Below are positions 41,852 through 49,655 of a stretch of DNA of 64,000 nt, piece by piece. How positions within the stretch are numbered: position 1 is the stretch's first letter; each line of letters begins with the position of its first letter. The position numbers and the translations under genes are program-made. This DNA is from Lachnospiraceae bacterium (lineage in GTDB: Bacteria > Bacillota > Clostridia > Lachnospirales > Lachnospiraceae). The stretch lies in NCBI GenBank assembly GCA_029067085.1, contig JAIEFE010000010.1:62001-126000 (forward strand), given 5' to 3'. Below the pieces are notes generated by a model, which was not told the origin of the DNA, searched no databases, and saw only the letters and a program-made list of their open reading frames with translations.

Positions 41852-42760
41852 TTACTGTAAGTACACATTGCGGAAAGCTCTGTAGGTTCTCCTCATGCCC
41901 TCTGCGAGATCCGTGTAGACAAGCCCCAGCTCCCGCTTTCCCTTATCATTGTCGCACAGATGCGTCTCCGCTGCCGTAGCCGGAAAGGGAAGGGGAACAC
42001 CCTGCCCGGCGGCTTGCTCCACCGTGAAAGTCAGTTCTTGAAGTCCCAAAAGATCCTCCGGCTCCGCCGCCTGTTTCAGCGCCGAAAAAAAGTCGTCGTA
42101 AGTGAGGACCTGATCTTCGCATAGATTGTAAGCCTGCCCAAAAGCACCCTCATTACCCAGACATTTTAGAATAGCCTGTGCCGCATCCTTCACATAGACA
42201 AACTGGAACCGACCGTCTGCGTCCGTAAAACGGGGTAGTACATGATTTTGAAGAAGCATCTGTATATAGGCCGACTCTCTCGGCGCATAGTTATAGGGAC
42301 CGTATAGGATTGCCGGACGGAGCACGGTATAAGGAATTTCTCTTTCCGCACAGACCGCCGCAAGCTCCCGTTCTGCAGCCACCTTGCCCGCGATATAGGC
42401 CCCGGCTTCCCCCGCAAAGATTCTCTCTTCCAGAGGAGTGTCCTCGGTCTTTACAACGTCGGGATCTCTCTCGTATACATCCACCGTACTGATCAAAATA
42501 TACTGCCCTATTTTTTCCGTCATATTTCTGACGGTATCCCGCACATCTCCGGGCGCATAAGCGCAAAAGTCGATCACCGCGTCCCAGTCTTTCTCACAGG
42601 CCGCCGTCCTCTCATGCCTGTCGCCCTGTATCTGCCTTACCCCGAAATCCGCCATGGAGTAGGTGCCCCGATTCCACACCGTGATATCATGCTCCTTTGC
42701 CGCCTCCATGACAAAGACTCTTCCGTAAAAATAGCTGCCTCCGATCACCAGAAGTTTCAT
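41852..42760 (-). CDS. NAD-dependent epimerase/dehydratase family protein
   Basis: This is a 302-residue extended short-chain dehydrogenase. The N-terminal MKLLVIGGSYFYGRVFVMEA is the NAD(P) loop. ISTVDVYERDP and PYTVLRPAILYGPYNYAPRES occupy the places of the catalytic Ser and of the substrate region, but the classic YxxxK is replaced by IAGKVAAERELAAV, where Tyr is Ile-Ala (AYIAGK). It resembles the RNA-binding CSP41/NDP-sugar isomerase-like branch often found in clostridia. The substrate is unknown. It lies between ecfT and feoA on the same strand, with no clear functional tie. Confidence 0.82.
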   Translation of the reverse strand: MKLLVIGGSYFYGRVFVMEAAKEHDITVWNRGTYSMADFGVRQIQGDRHERTAACEKDWDAVIDFCAYAPGDVRDTVRNMTEKIGQYILISTVDVYERDPDVVKTEDTPLEERIFAGEAGAYIAGKVAAERELAAVCAEREIPYTVLRPAILYGPYNYAPRESAYIQMLLQNHVLPRFTDADGRFQFVYVKDAAQAILKCLGNEGAFGQAYNLCEDQVLTYDDFFSALKQAAEPEDLLGLQELTFTVEQAAGQGVPLPFPATAAETHLCDNDKGKRELGLVYTDLAEGMRRTYRAFRNVYLQ

Positions 42761-42809
42761 CGATTATTTCAGCCTTTCTCCATACTTGCTCACACTCGCA
42801 AATACGCGC

Positions 42810-43643
42810 TTAGATAAAAGGATTATAGTAGCGGCTGCCGTCCCAGAAGGTCACCGTCAAATCCACGACCAGCACAAAAATCGCAAGCCCGATGGCGATC
42901 CAGTCGTTTCTGGTCAGTTTTCTCTGCATATACCAGGTGCGCTTCTTCTCCTTGCCAAACCCCCGCAGCTCCATGGCGTTACTGACTGTCTCGATCCTAT
43001 TGATACTGGACATCACAAGAGGCAGTAGGATTGCCACGGAATTTTTCAGCCGGGTAAAAAACTTATCTTTGCCGGAGAGGTCGATTCCTCTTGCCTGCTG
43101 GGCCTGACTGATGTTTACATACTCACGCTGCACATCCGGGATATAGCGAAGCGCCAGACTTACCGCGTAACCTGCCCGGTAACTCACCCCGATCATAGCT
43201 AAGGATGCTGCAAATTCGCTGGGATCCGTACAGGCGATAAAGAGGAGCGCTACGGGCACCACGCAGATCACCTTCATGGTGATATTGAGATGGTAAAAAA
43301 GCTGTTGCGCCGTGATCGTATAGGGTCCCACAAGGGAGAAAAGAACTGTCCTGCTCTTATAGATCTCCACGCCGTACTCCGGCGAAAAGAGATACACAAA
43401 AAGATTATTTAAAAGCAAGATGAAAACTGCCAATGTGAGCACCACACTGATGTCCCGCACCTTGATCTGACTGATCTTAAAAACAACGATACTGATCCCC
43501 AGCATTCCGAAGAGAATCCTTGTATCAAAAGTCACCATGGAGGAGATGCTCCAGGCAAGGAAAAAGATCAGCTTCGTCGTGCCCGTCAGCGCGTGTACGG
43601 GGCTTGGCCGCTTGATATAGTTTAAGATTGCCGCTTTCGCCAT
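42810..43643 (-). CDS. ecfT: ECF transporter transmembrane component EcfT
   Basis: This is a 277-residue membrane protein with five or six helices. The cytosolic coupling helices contain the Ala-Arg-Gly motifs: SQAQQARGIDLSG and NAMELRGFGKEKKR. These contact the two ATPase halves. It is encoded 12 bases after the fused ATPase gene and completes a dedicated ECF importer with the S-component at the head of the operon. Identification is secure; the substrate is set by the S-component. Confidence 0.93.
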   Translation of the reverse strand: MAKAAILNYIKRPSPVHALTGTTKLIFFLAWSISSMVTFDTRILFGMLGISIVVFKISQIKVRDISVVLTLAVFILLLNNLFVYLFSPEYGVEIYKSRTVLFSLVGPYTITAQQLFYHLNITMKVICVVPVALLFIACTDPSEFAASLAMIGVSYRAGYAVSLALRYIPDVQREYVNISQAQQARGIDLSGKDKFFTRLKNSVAILLPLVMSSINRIETVSNAMELRGFGKEKKRTWYMQRKLTRNDWIAIGLAIFVLVVDLTVTFWDGSRYYNPFI

Positions 43644-43654
43644 AACGTTTCCTC

Positions 43655-45376
43655 CTACTGTCCTTTCGCCTTTCTGATTGACTCCTCATAGGCAATGAAG
43701 CCTTCCGTAAATTTCTGAGGTTCATCAATGCCGCACTGCATGCTCAGGGTGTAAAGGCTTGTCTCCTTCAGGCTCGCCTTCCGCACCAGCTCCGTATCGT
43801 TTAATACGCGAGCCGCCGTCGTATCCGCAAGGAGCCTTCCCTCCGAAAAGACAATGGCTCTCGGCGTATACTCGAGCATCAGGTGCATGTCGTGGGTGAT
43901 CATCACTATGGTAAAGCCCTGCGCGTTCAGGGTCTTCAAAAACTCCATAATCTCCGTATAATGCCGGTAATCCTGTCCCGCCGTAGGTTCATCCATCAGA
44001 ATGATCCTGGGGCGCTGCACTAAGATTCCCGCAATAGTCACCCGCTTCTTCTGACCGAAAGAAAGGGCCGACACGGGCCACTTCCGGAAGGGATAAAGTC
44101 CGCAGATCTTTAGGGTTTCCTCCACCCGCTCCCGTCTTTCGTCCGCGCTCATATCCCCGGAAAGAAGCGCCATTTCCACTTCATCCCAGATCAAGGGCTT
44201 TGATATCATCTGGTTGGGATTCTGCATCACATAGCCGATATTTTGTGCCCGCTCTTTTATGGTGTCCTCCGAAAGGTCTCTCCCCTCCAGCGAGATTTTT
44301 CCGGAAAGGAGTTTCTCAAAGCCGCAGATCAGCTTGGCAAGCGTGCTCTTTCCCGCACCGTTTCTTCCCACGATGCTGACCATCTCTCCCTCTCTGATGG
44401 AAAAGCTCACATCCTGCAGATTCATGATGTCAGGCGTGTAGCCGAAGCTCAGATTTTCTACCCGCAGAAGTTCCTTCTTCTCCTGCTCCTCCACCCGAAG
44501 CTTTCCTGTCTCCGCGTGCCAGGCGCGCACTTTCCCCTTCTGCTCCTCCGTCAGGGAAAGACTGTTTACGTGCTGGGGTGATAGCTCCTCGGTGACGGGT
44601 ACACCTGCATAGCGCAGTGCCGTCAGATAGAGGGGCTCTCTGATCCCATGTTCCAAAAGCGCTTTCCCGGAGAGAAAATTCTTTGTGGGCATATCCGCCA
44701 CGATCCTGCCCTCATCCATGAGCACGATCCGGTCTACACGCCGCCACAGCACATCCTCCAGACGGTGTTCGATAATGATGACCGCCGCTCCGGTGCGCTC
44801 CTGCACTTTGTCGATCAGCTCAATAGCGCTTCTTCCTGCCGCCGGATCCAGGTTTGCAAGCGGTTCGTCAAAGAGAAGCGCCTGCACCTCCTCGACCATA
44901 ACGCCCGCCAGACTGACTCGCTGTTTCTGTCCGCCGGAGAGCTCATGTGGCGCGTACTGTAAATGGTGTTCGATATCCACCAGTCTGGCCGCCTCCGCCA
45001 CCGTCTCCTTCATTTTCTCCTGTGGCACGCAGTCATTCTCCAACGCAAAGGCGATATCCTCCCCCACCGTCAGGCCGATAAACTGTCCGTCCGGATCCTG
45101 TAATACCGTACCCACCGTATGGCTCAGAGAAAAGATACTGCTCTCCTTGGCCTCCACACCGCCCACGAAAAGCTTTCCGGTGCTCTCTCCCGGATAGGCA
45201 AAGGGAATCAAACCGTTGATACAGTTGCCGACAGTGCTCTTGCCGCTGCCGGAAGCACCTGCGATCAACACCTTCTCACCCGGATAGATATCCAGATTAA
45301 TGTGATGCAGAGTAGGGCTTGCCTGAGCCGAATACTGAAATCCATAGTCCTGAAATGAAATGATGGGATCTGCCAT
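43655..45376 (-). CDS. ECF transporter ATPase, two fused ATP-binding domains
   Basis: This is a 573-residue cytosolic ATPase with two ABC domains in one chain. Domain 1 has Walker A AGASGSGKST, signature LSGGQKQR and Walker B ALLFDEPLANLD. Domain 2 has GRNGAGKST, a divergent signature ALSFGQKKR and IILMDEPTAGQD. The second signature, with Phe for the first Gly, suggests unequal sites. EcfA proteins are more often separate (EcfA and EcfA'). The start is ATG 45376 after AGGAAAAAGG; an in-frame start 60 bases upstream lacks a binding site. It lies between the S and T genes. Confidence 0.93.
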   Translation of the reverse strand: MADPIISFQDYGFQYSAQASPTLHHINLDIYPGEKVLIAGASGSGKSTVGNCINGLIPFAYPGESTGKLFVGGVEAKESSIFSLSHTVGTVLQDPDGQFIGLTVGEDIAFALENDCVPQEKMKETVAEAARLVDIEHHLQYAPHELSGGQKQRVSLAGVMVEEVQALLFDEPLANLDPAAGRSAIELIDKVQERTGAAVIIIEHRLEDVLWRRVDRIVLMDEGRIVADMPTKNFLSGKALLEHGIREPLYLTALRYAGVPVTEELSPQHVNSLSLTEEQKGKVRAWHAETGKLRVEEQEKKELLRVENLSFGYTPDIMNLQDVSFSIREGEMVSIVGRNGAGKSTLAKLICGFEKLLSGKISLEGRDLSEDTIKERAQNIGYVMQNPNQMISKPLIWDEVEMALLSGDMSADERRERVEETLKICGLYPFRKWPVSALSFGQKKRVTIAGILVQRPRIILMDEPTAGQDYRHYTEIMEFLKTLNAQGFTIVMITHDMHLMLEYTPRAIVFSEGRLLADTTAARVLNDTELVRKASLKETSLYTLSMQCGIDEPQKFTEGFIAYEESIRKAKGQ

Positions 45377-45439
45377 GTCCTTTTTCCTCACATACAAACA
45401 GATTCGAGGGAAGTCCCCCGAATCTGCTCCTGTCACCTC

Positions 45440-45982
45440 TTAATCTTCTTTCTCTAAGGAACCTTTCTTCACCACGGTCTTTGCGTAGCCGAGCAGCAGA
45501 AGCGTGCCCACAACGCCGGTCGTGATGATATTCGTCACGCCTGCCATGAGTCCCTGGGAAAAAAGCTTCTCGACGGGCTCCGCGTAGATCAGAATATCCA
45601 ACACGGGCGCTACCAGTCCCCAGGCCAGAAGGTGTGCGATCACCTGTGCCACGTTGAAATGGATGAGCTTCTTCGTATCAATGCCCTCCTCCACGTTCAG
45701 CTTCATGGTCACAAGACCGATCACCAGTCCCACAAAGGCGGATGCAATGATCCAGCTCCACCATGGACCGTAGCTTGTCGCGTCGATCAGCGTATGTCCG
45801 ATAAAGCCGATCAGTACGCCCGCTATGGGCCCGAACAGGGTAGCAAACACAGCCTCCACCGCATACTGTAAACTAATGTAAGTGTTAGGTACCGGCGTCG
45901 GGATCGAAACCTTGCCCAACACGAAGAATAATGCCGCGCCGATACCGATCGCAACGACGCTCTTTACCGATAATTTTTTCAT
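45440..45982 (-). CDS. ECF transporter S-component, UPF0397 family
   Basis: This is a 180-residue protein with about six membrane helices. The N-terminal [69 protein letters not shown] is typical of UPF0397, annotated in some genomes as a riboflavin-type substrate protein. The real ligand is not settled by sequence. It is the first gene of a complete ECF operon (S, A-A, T), so it should be dedicated to this module. The start is ATG 45982, eight bases after GGGAGGG. The leader is too short for a riboswitch. Confidence 0.88.
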   Translation of the reverse strand: MKKLSVKSVVAIGIGAALFFVLGKVSIPTPVPNTYISLQYAVEAVFATLFGPIAGVLIGFIGHTLIDATSYGPWWSWIIASAFVGLVIGLVTMKLNVEEGIDTKKLIHFNVAQVIAHLLAWGLVAPVLDILIYAEPVEKLFSQGLMAGVTNIITTGVVGTLLLLGYAKTVVKKGSLEKED

Positions 45983-46011
45983 TGGAATACCCTCCCTCAC
46001 TGGTTTTTCGT

Positions 46012-46059
46012 AGTTTTAAAACTATCCTTATTATAAAACGAGCCCAGTCCACCTGTCAA
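46012..46059 (-). promoter_or_regulatory. Promoter of the ECF operon with downstream palindrome
   Basis: On the minus strand a perfect TTGACA (46054-46059) and a perfect TATAAT (46030-46035) are 18 bp apart. The palindrome AGTTTTAAAACT (46012-46023) follows at about the start point of transcription, where a repressor could act. The regulator and its signal are unknown. Confidence 0.75.
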
Positions 46060-46120
46060 TATTTCCCGGTTTTCACCACAGTGACCGGCTCGATATCATG
46101 GTTCTGTAAAAAGCGTTCCG

Positions 46121-47485
46121 CTAATTCTTAAAACTGTGGATCGGTGCAGGTATCCGTCCTCCCCGGTTCACAAACGCCTCGCAGGAATAGCCGTTTACCG
46201 GCATCACCGGCGCATAACCGAACAGCCCGCCAAACTCGACCTTTTCTCCTACGCCTTTGCCGATGGCCGGAATCAAGCGCACCGCCGTAGTCTTCTGATT
46301 CACCATACCAATCGCCATCTCATCCGCGATGATTCCCGCGATCGTCGCATTCGGCGTATCACCCGGAATCGCGATCATATCAAGTCCGACGGAGCAGACG
46401 CAGGTCATGGCTTCCAGCTTTTCCAGAGTAAGCGCACCCGCCGTCACCGCGTCGATCATACCCTGATCCTCGCTTACGGGAATAAAAGCTCCGCTAAGGC
46501 CCCCTACATAGGAAGAGGCCATCACACCGCCTTTCTTCACCTGATCGTTTAAGAGCGCAAGAGCCGCCGTCGTACCGGGCGCGCCCGCATATTCCAGACC
46601 GATCTCACATAAAATATCCGCCACGCTGTCCCCAACCGCCGGAGTCGGCGCAAGGGACAGATCCACAATACCAAAAGGAATGTCCAACATTCTGGAGGCC
46701 TCTCTTGCCACAAGCTGTCCCACTCTGGTCACCTTGAAAGCAGTCTTCTTGATGGTTTCACAGAGCACCTCAAAATTCTCACCGCGCACTTTCTGTAATG
46801 CCGTCTTGACCACACCGGGTCCGCTTACTCCAACGTTTACCACAGCCTCCGCTTCCGTCACGCCGTGAAATGCGCCCGCCATAAAAGGATTGTCGTCCGG
46901 CGCGTTGCAGAAAACCACCAACTTCATACAATCGGCACTATCCTCGTCTTTGCTGATGAGCGCAGTCTCTTTGATGATATCTCCCATCAGACGCACTGCA
47001 TCCATATTGATACCCGTTCTGGTGGAACCCAGATTCACGGAACTGCAAACCCGCTTCGTAGCGTGCAGCGCCTCCGGAATGGAGCGGATCAGCATCTCGT
47101 CCGCCGCCGTCATTCCCTTGGAGACAAGAGCGGAATAGCCGCCGATCAGATTGACACCCACGGTATCCGCTGCACGGTCCATGGTTTTAGCCAGCGTCAC
47201 AAAATCCTCGCTGCTCCCGCAGGCCGCACCGCCCACAAGCGCTATCGGCGTAACGGAAATACGCTTGTTTACGATCGGTATGCCAAATTCTTTTTCAATC
47301 TCCTCACCTACCCTGACCAGATTCTCTGCAGTAGTGATGATCTTCTCATAAACCCGGTCGTTGACCTTTTGCAAGTCCCCGTCAATGCAATCTAAAAGGC
47401 TGATACCCAGAGTGATGGTCCGCACGTCAAGGTTTTCCTTGGCGATCATCTCGTTGGTCTCAGCCACTTCAAATAAATTTATCAT
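46121..47485 (-). CDS. UPF0210 (PFL family) protein
   Basis: This is a 454-residue cytosolic protein of the UPF0210/DUF711 family, which is distantly related in fold to pyruvate formate-lyase. Family blocks seen are [27 protein letters not shown] [48 protein letters not shown] and [21 protein letters not shown]. Its biochemical role is unknown; no glycyl-radical motif is apparent. It nearly always follows the small ACT protein UPF0237, as here with 30 bases between, so the two probably work together. Confidence 0.93.
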   Translation of the reverse strand: MINLFEVAETNEMIAKENLDVRTITLGISLLDCIDGDLQKVNDRVYEKIITTAENLVRVGEEIEKEFGIPIVNKRISVTPIALVGGAACGSSEDFVTLAKTMDRAADTVGVNLIGGYSALVSKGMTAADEMLIRSIPEALHATKRVCSSVNLGSTRTGINMDAVRLMGDIIKETALISKDEDSADCMKLVVFCNAPDDNPFMAGAFHGVTEAEAVVNVGVSGPGVVKTALQKVRGENFEVLCETIKKTAFKVTRVGQLVAREASRMLDIPFGIVDLSLAPTPAVGDSVADILCEIGLEYAGAPGTTAALALLNDQVKKGGVMASSYVGGLSGAFIPVSEDQGMIDAVTAGALTLEKLEAMTCVCSVGLDMIAIPGDTPNATIAGIIADEMAIGMVNQKTTAVRLIPAIGKGVGEKVEFGGLFGYAPVMPVNGYSCEAFVNRGGRIPAPIHSFKN

Positions 47486-47515
47486 GATTTTCCTCTCCCT
47501 TAGATAGAAAGCACC

Positions 47516-47788
47516 CTAAATCCGATGCATCTGATCGAATATCTCCTCTTTCTGGCACTTGATGACCACACCGATCTCCTCGCCGAGTTTTGCCAGCTCG
47601 TCTACGATCACCCCGAAATCCTTATCCGTCAGATTCGTATCCACTACCATCATCATGTTAAAAAAGCCCTGCACGATGGTCTGCGAGATATCCAGAATAT
47701 TGATCTGATTGTCCGCAAGATAGGTGCAGACCTTTGCAATAATGCCGACCGCGTCTTTCCCGACCACCGTGATAATCGTCTTTTTCAT
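47516..47788 (-). CDS. ACT domain protein, UPF0237 family
   Basis: This is a 90-residue single ACT domain (MKKTIITVVGKDAVGIIAKVCTYLADNQINILDISQTIVQGFFNMMMVVDT...). ACT domains bind amino acids or other small ligands and regulate partner enzymes. The GKDAVGI and NILDISQ blocks are typical of UPF0237. GGAGG lies before the ATG. It is paired with the UPF0210 gene downstream, which it may regulate allosterically; the ligand is unknown. Confidence 0.93.
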   Translation of the reverse strand: MKKTIITVVGKDAVGIIAKVCTYLADNQINILDISQTIVQGFFNMMMVVDTNLTDKDFGVIVDELAKLGEEIGVVIKCQKEEIFDQMHRI

Positions 47789-47854
47789 ATTTTCCTCCGT
47801 TTATTCAAATAGACCACGCCGCATGCTCAAGCAACGTGCTGTCTGAAAATATAT

Positions 47855-48673
47855 CTATAACTTCACGTCATTCTCCAACTCGTTCGCAATGGATATCGTC
47901 TGTTGCAGTATCGTCTGAATAGAACCTATACTCTCCATATAACTCTTTGCCACATCGTTCGCCTCTTTGATCGAATTGGTGATCGCTTCCAGATGACTCA
48001 CAATAGCCGACAGAGTCGTCTTGATCTCCGTAGCGGAATTGCTGCTGTCCTTTGCAAGCTTTCCCATCTCTGTGGCAACGACCGCAAATCCCCTCCCGGC
48101 TTCTCCGCTTCGTGCCGCCTCGATGGAAGCATTCAGTGCAAGAATATTGGAATGAGACGCGTTGCTGCTGATCTTATTTACCACATCTGCGGCACTGTTG
48201 ACATCCTGCTCCACATCTGTCGTCATCTGGTTCATATCCGTCAGCATACTGAATAAGCTTTCAACGCCACTGACAACATCCTGAATGGATTTGTCAATAT
48301 GCTGAATGGAACTCTGAAAATCTGAGGCAATTTCTTTGACCTTCTCCTTGCCCTCCACGGAATAAGAGCAGGCGATACAACCCACTACCTTCCCGTCGTC
48401 TTTGATCGGAATCAAATTTCCCTCGATCGGATAACCCAAGACCTCTTTCGACAGCCGGTTATGCCTCGCAACCCCTCTTGCAAGAACCTCATCAAGCATT
48501 CCGCTCGGATCATGAAACACGGAACCGACCTCCGTCTGCGGCGCAACGCCCGGAGGCAGCAAAAAGCCCACCACTACCTTGTCCATATCCATTACAGAAA
48601 GCATCACATCCCTGTCATATAACTTATTTATCACCTCAAGATGATCTACAAAAAACTGTAATTTTTCATTCAT
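47855..48673 (-). CDS. Soluble methyl-accepting chemotaxis-type signalling protein
   Basis: This is a 272-residue cytosolic protein with no membrane segment. Residues ~1-110 form a sensor domain (VINKLYDRDVMLSVMDMDKVVVGFLLPPGV... with KVVGCIACSYSVEGKE), PAS/GAF-like in pattern. Residues ~115-265 are a short MCP signalling hairpin; the conserved tip is SNILALNASIEAARSGEAGRGFAVVATEMGKLAKDSSNSATEI. The methylation helices are curtailed. No che genes are nearby, so it may signal to an array elsewhere or act in another pathway. It is transcribed alone from the promoter at 48746-48774. Confidence 0.88.
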   Translation of the reverse strand: MNEKLQFFVDHLEVINKLYDRDVMLSVMDMDKVVVGFLLPPGVAPQTEVGSVFHDPSGMLDEVLARGVARHNRLSKEVLGYPIEGNLIPIKDDGKVVGCIACSYSVEGKEKVKEIASDFQSSIQHIDKSIQDVVSGVESLFSMLTDMNQMTTDVEQDVNSAADVVNKISSNASHSNILALNASIEAARSGEAGRGFAVVATEMGKLAKDSSNSATEIKTTLSAIVSHLEAITNSIKEANDVAKSYMESIGSIQTILQQTISIANELENDVKL

Positions 48674-48745
48674 TGTGTAGATACCCTCCCAGACTGTATT
48701 TTCGCAACTCTTCTGTAAACAGAGCTTTTTCCCAATATTGATATA

Positions 48746-48774
48746 ATTTTATCATAATGTCCTTTTCGTTGCAA
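48746..48774 (-). promoter_or_regulatory. Promoter of the soluble chemoreceptor gene
   Basis: On the minus strand, TTGCAA (48769-48774) and TAAAAT (48746-48751) are 17 bp apart, with TGA before the -10. Confidence 0.65.
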
Positions 48775-48785
48775 TGATATTTCTC

Positions 48786-49619
48786 CTACCTCACCTCAAT
48801 GATCTCCGACACCTCACTTCGCTTCGCCACATACACCGGAAAATCATTTCCGTTATATTTCGTGTCGGACATGGTGACTTCCACCCGAACCGACTCGTAG
48901 GCAAGCTCCGGCAGATTGTTTTCCTTGCTCAGATGTCCCAGAACAACAGCCTGCATTCCGTCGTGAAGAAGCCTGCTTAAAAGCTTTCCCGCCGTCTCGT
49001 TTGACAGATGCCCCTTCTCACCCAGAATCCGTTTCTTTAAGTAGTAGGGATAGGGGCCAACCTGCAGCATATGTACGTCATGATTTGCCTCCAGATAGAG
49101 GATATCCAGATTTCGCAGACACTCCACCGTATAATCGTTGTAGCACCCCAGATCCGTGATGATCCCAATCCGTCTTCCATCATGGCTGACGCGGTAGGCC
49201 ACCGGATCGGCGGCATCGTGAGAGGTGCGCATGGGGTAGAGAGCAATGTCTTTGATGATACAGCGCTCATCCGGAACGACGACCTGAAAGAGAGAGGGAT
49301 CGATCTCTCCCAGAGAGGCAGTCTGCCGAATAGCCTCTATGGTACCCGCCGTAGCGTAAATAGGAATGCCGTACTTTCGGGAGAGCACTCCAAGACCGTT
49401 TATGTGGTCCGCGTGCTCGTGGGTAATACAGATACCGTCAATGTCCCTCATGGACAAGCCCAGCTCCCGAAGCCCTTCCTCAGTCCGTTTACCGCTGATG
49501 CCCACATCCATCAAAAGATGGGTAGCATCGCTTCCCACATAAACACAGTTTCCGCTGCTTCCGCTGGCAATACTGCATAGTCTCATAGTTATGTCAACCA
49601 ATTCGTCCTCAGCGCTCAT
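48786..49619 (-). CDS. walJ: Metallo-beta-lactamase fold hydrolase, WalJ/YycJ type
   Basis: This is a 277-residue metal hydrolase. ICITHEHADHINGLG is the HxHxDH zinc motif. MRLCSIASGSSGNCVYVGSDATHLLMDVGISGKRTEEGL is the YycJ-type start, and YLEANHD and VVLGHLSKENNLPE supply further ligands. YycJ is usually tied to the WalRK cell-wall system and to DNA repair roles, but no walRK genes are in view. An alternative ATG at 49586 matches the family start better, while the ATG at 49619 has GAAGGAAG 14 bases upstream. The choice is open. Confidence 0.88.
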   Translation of the reverse strand: MSAEDELVDITMRLCSIASGSSGNCVYVGSDATHLLMDVGISGKRTEEGLRELGLSMRDIDGICITHEHADHINGLGVLSRKYGIPIYATAGTIEAIRQTASLGEIDPSLFQVVVPDERCIIKDIALYPMRTSHDAADPVAYRVSHDGRRIGIITDLGCYNDYTVECLRNLDILYLEANHDVHMLQVGPYPYYLKKRILGEKGHLSNETAGKLLSRLLHDGMQAVVLGHLSKENNLPELAYESVRVEVTMSDTKYNGNDFPVYVAKRSEVSEIIEVR

Positions 49620-49655
49620 GCGGGGACGCTTCTTCCTTCTCTCTGTATTCTTCCG

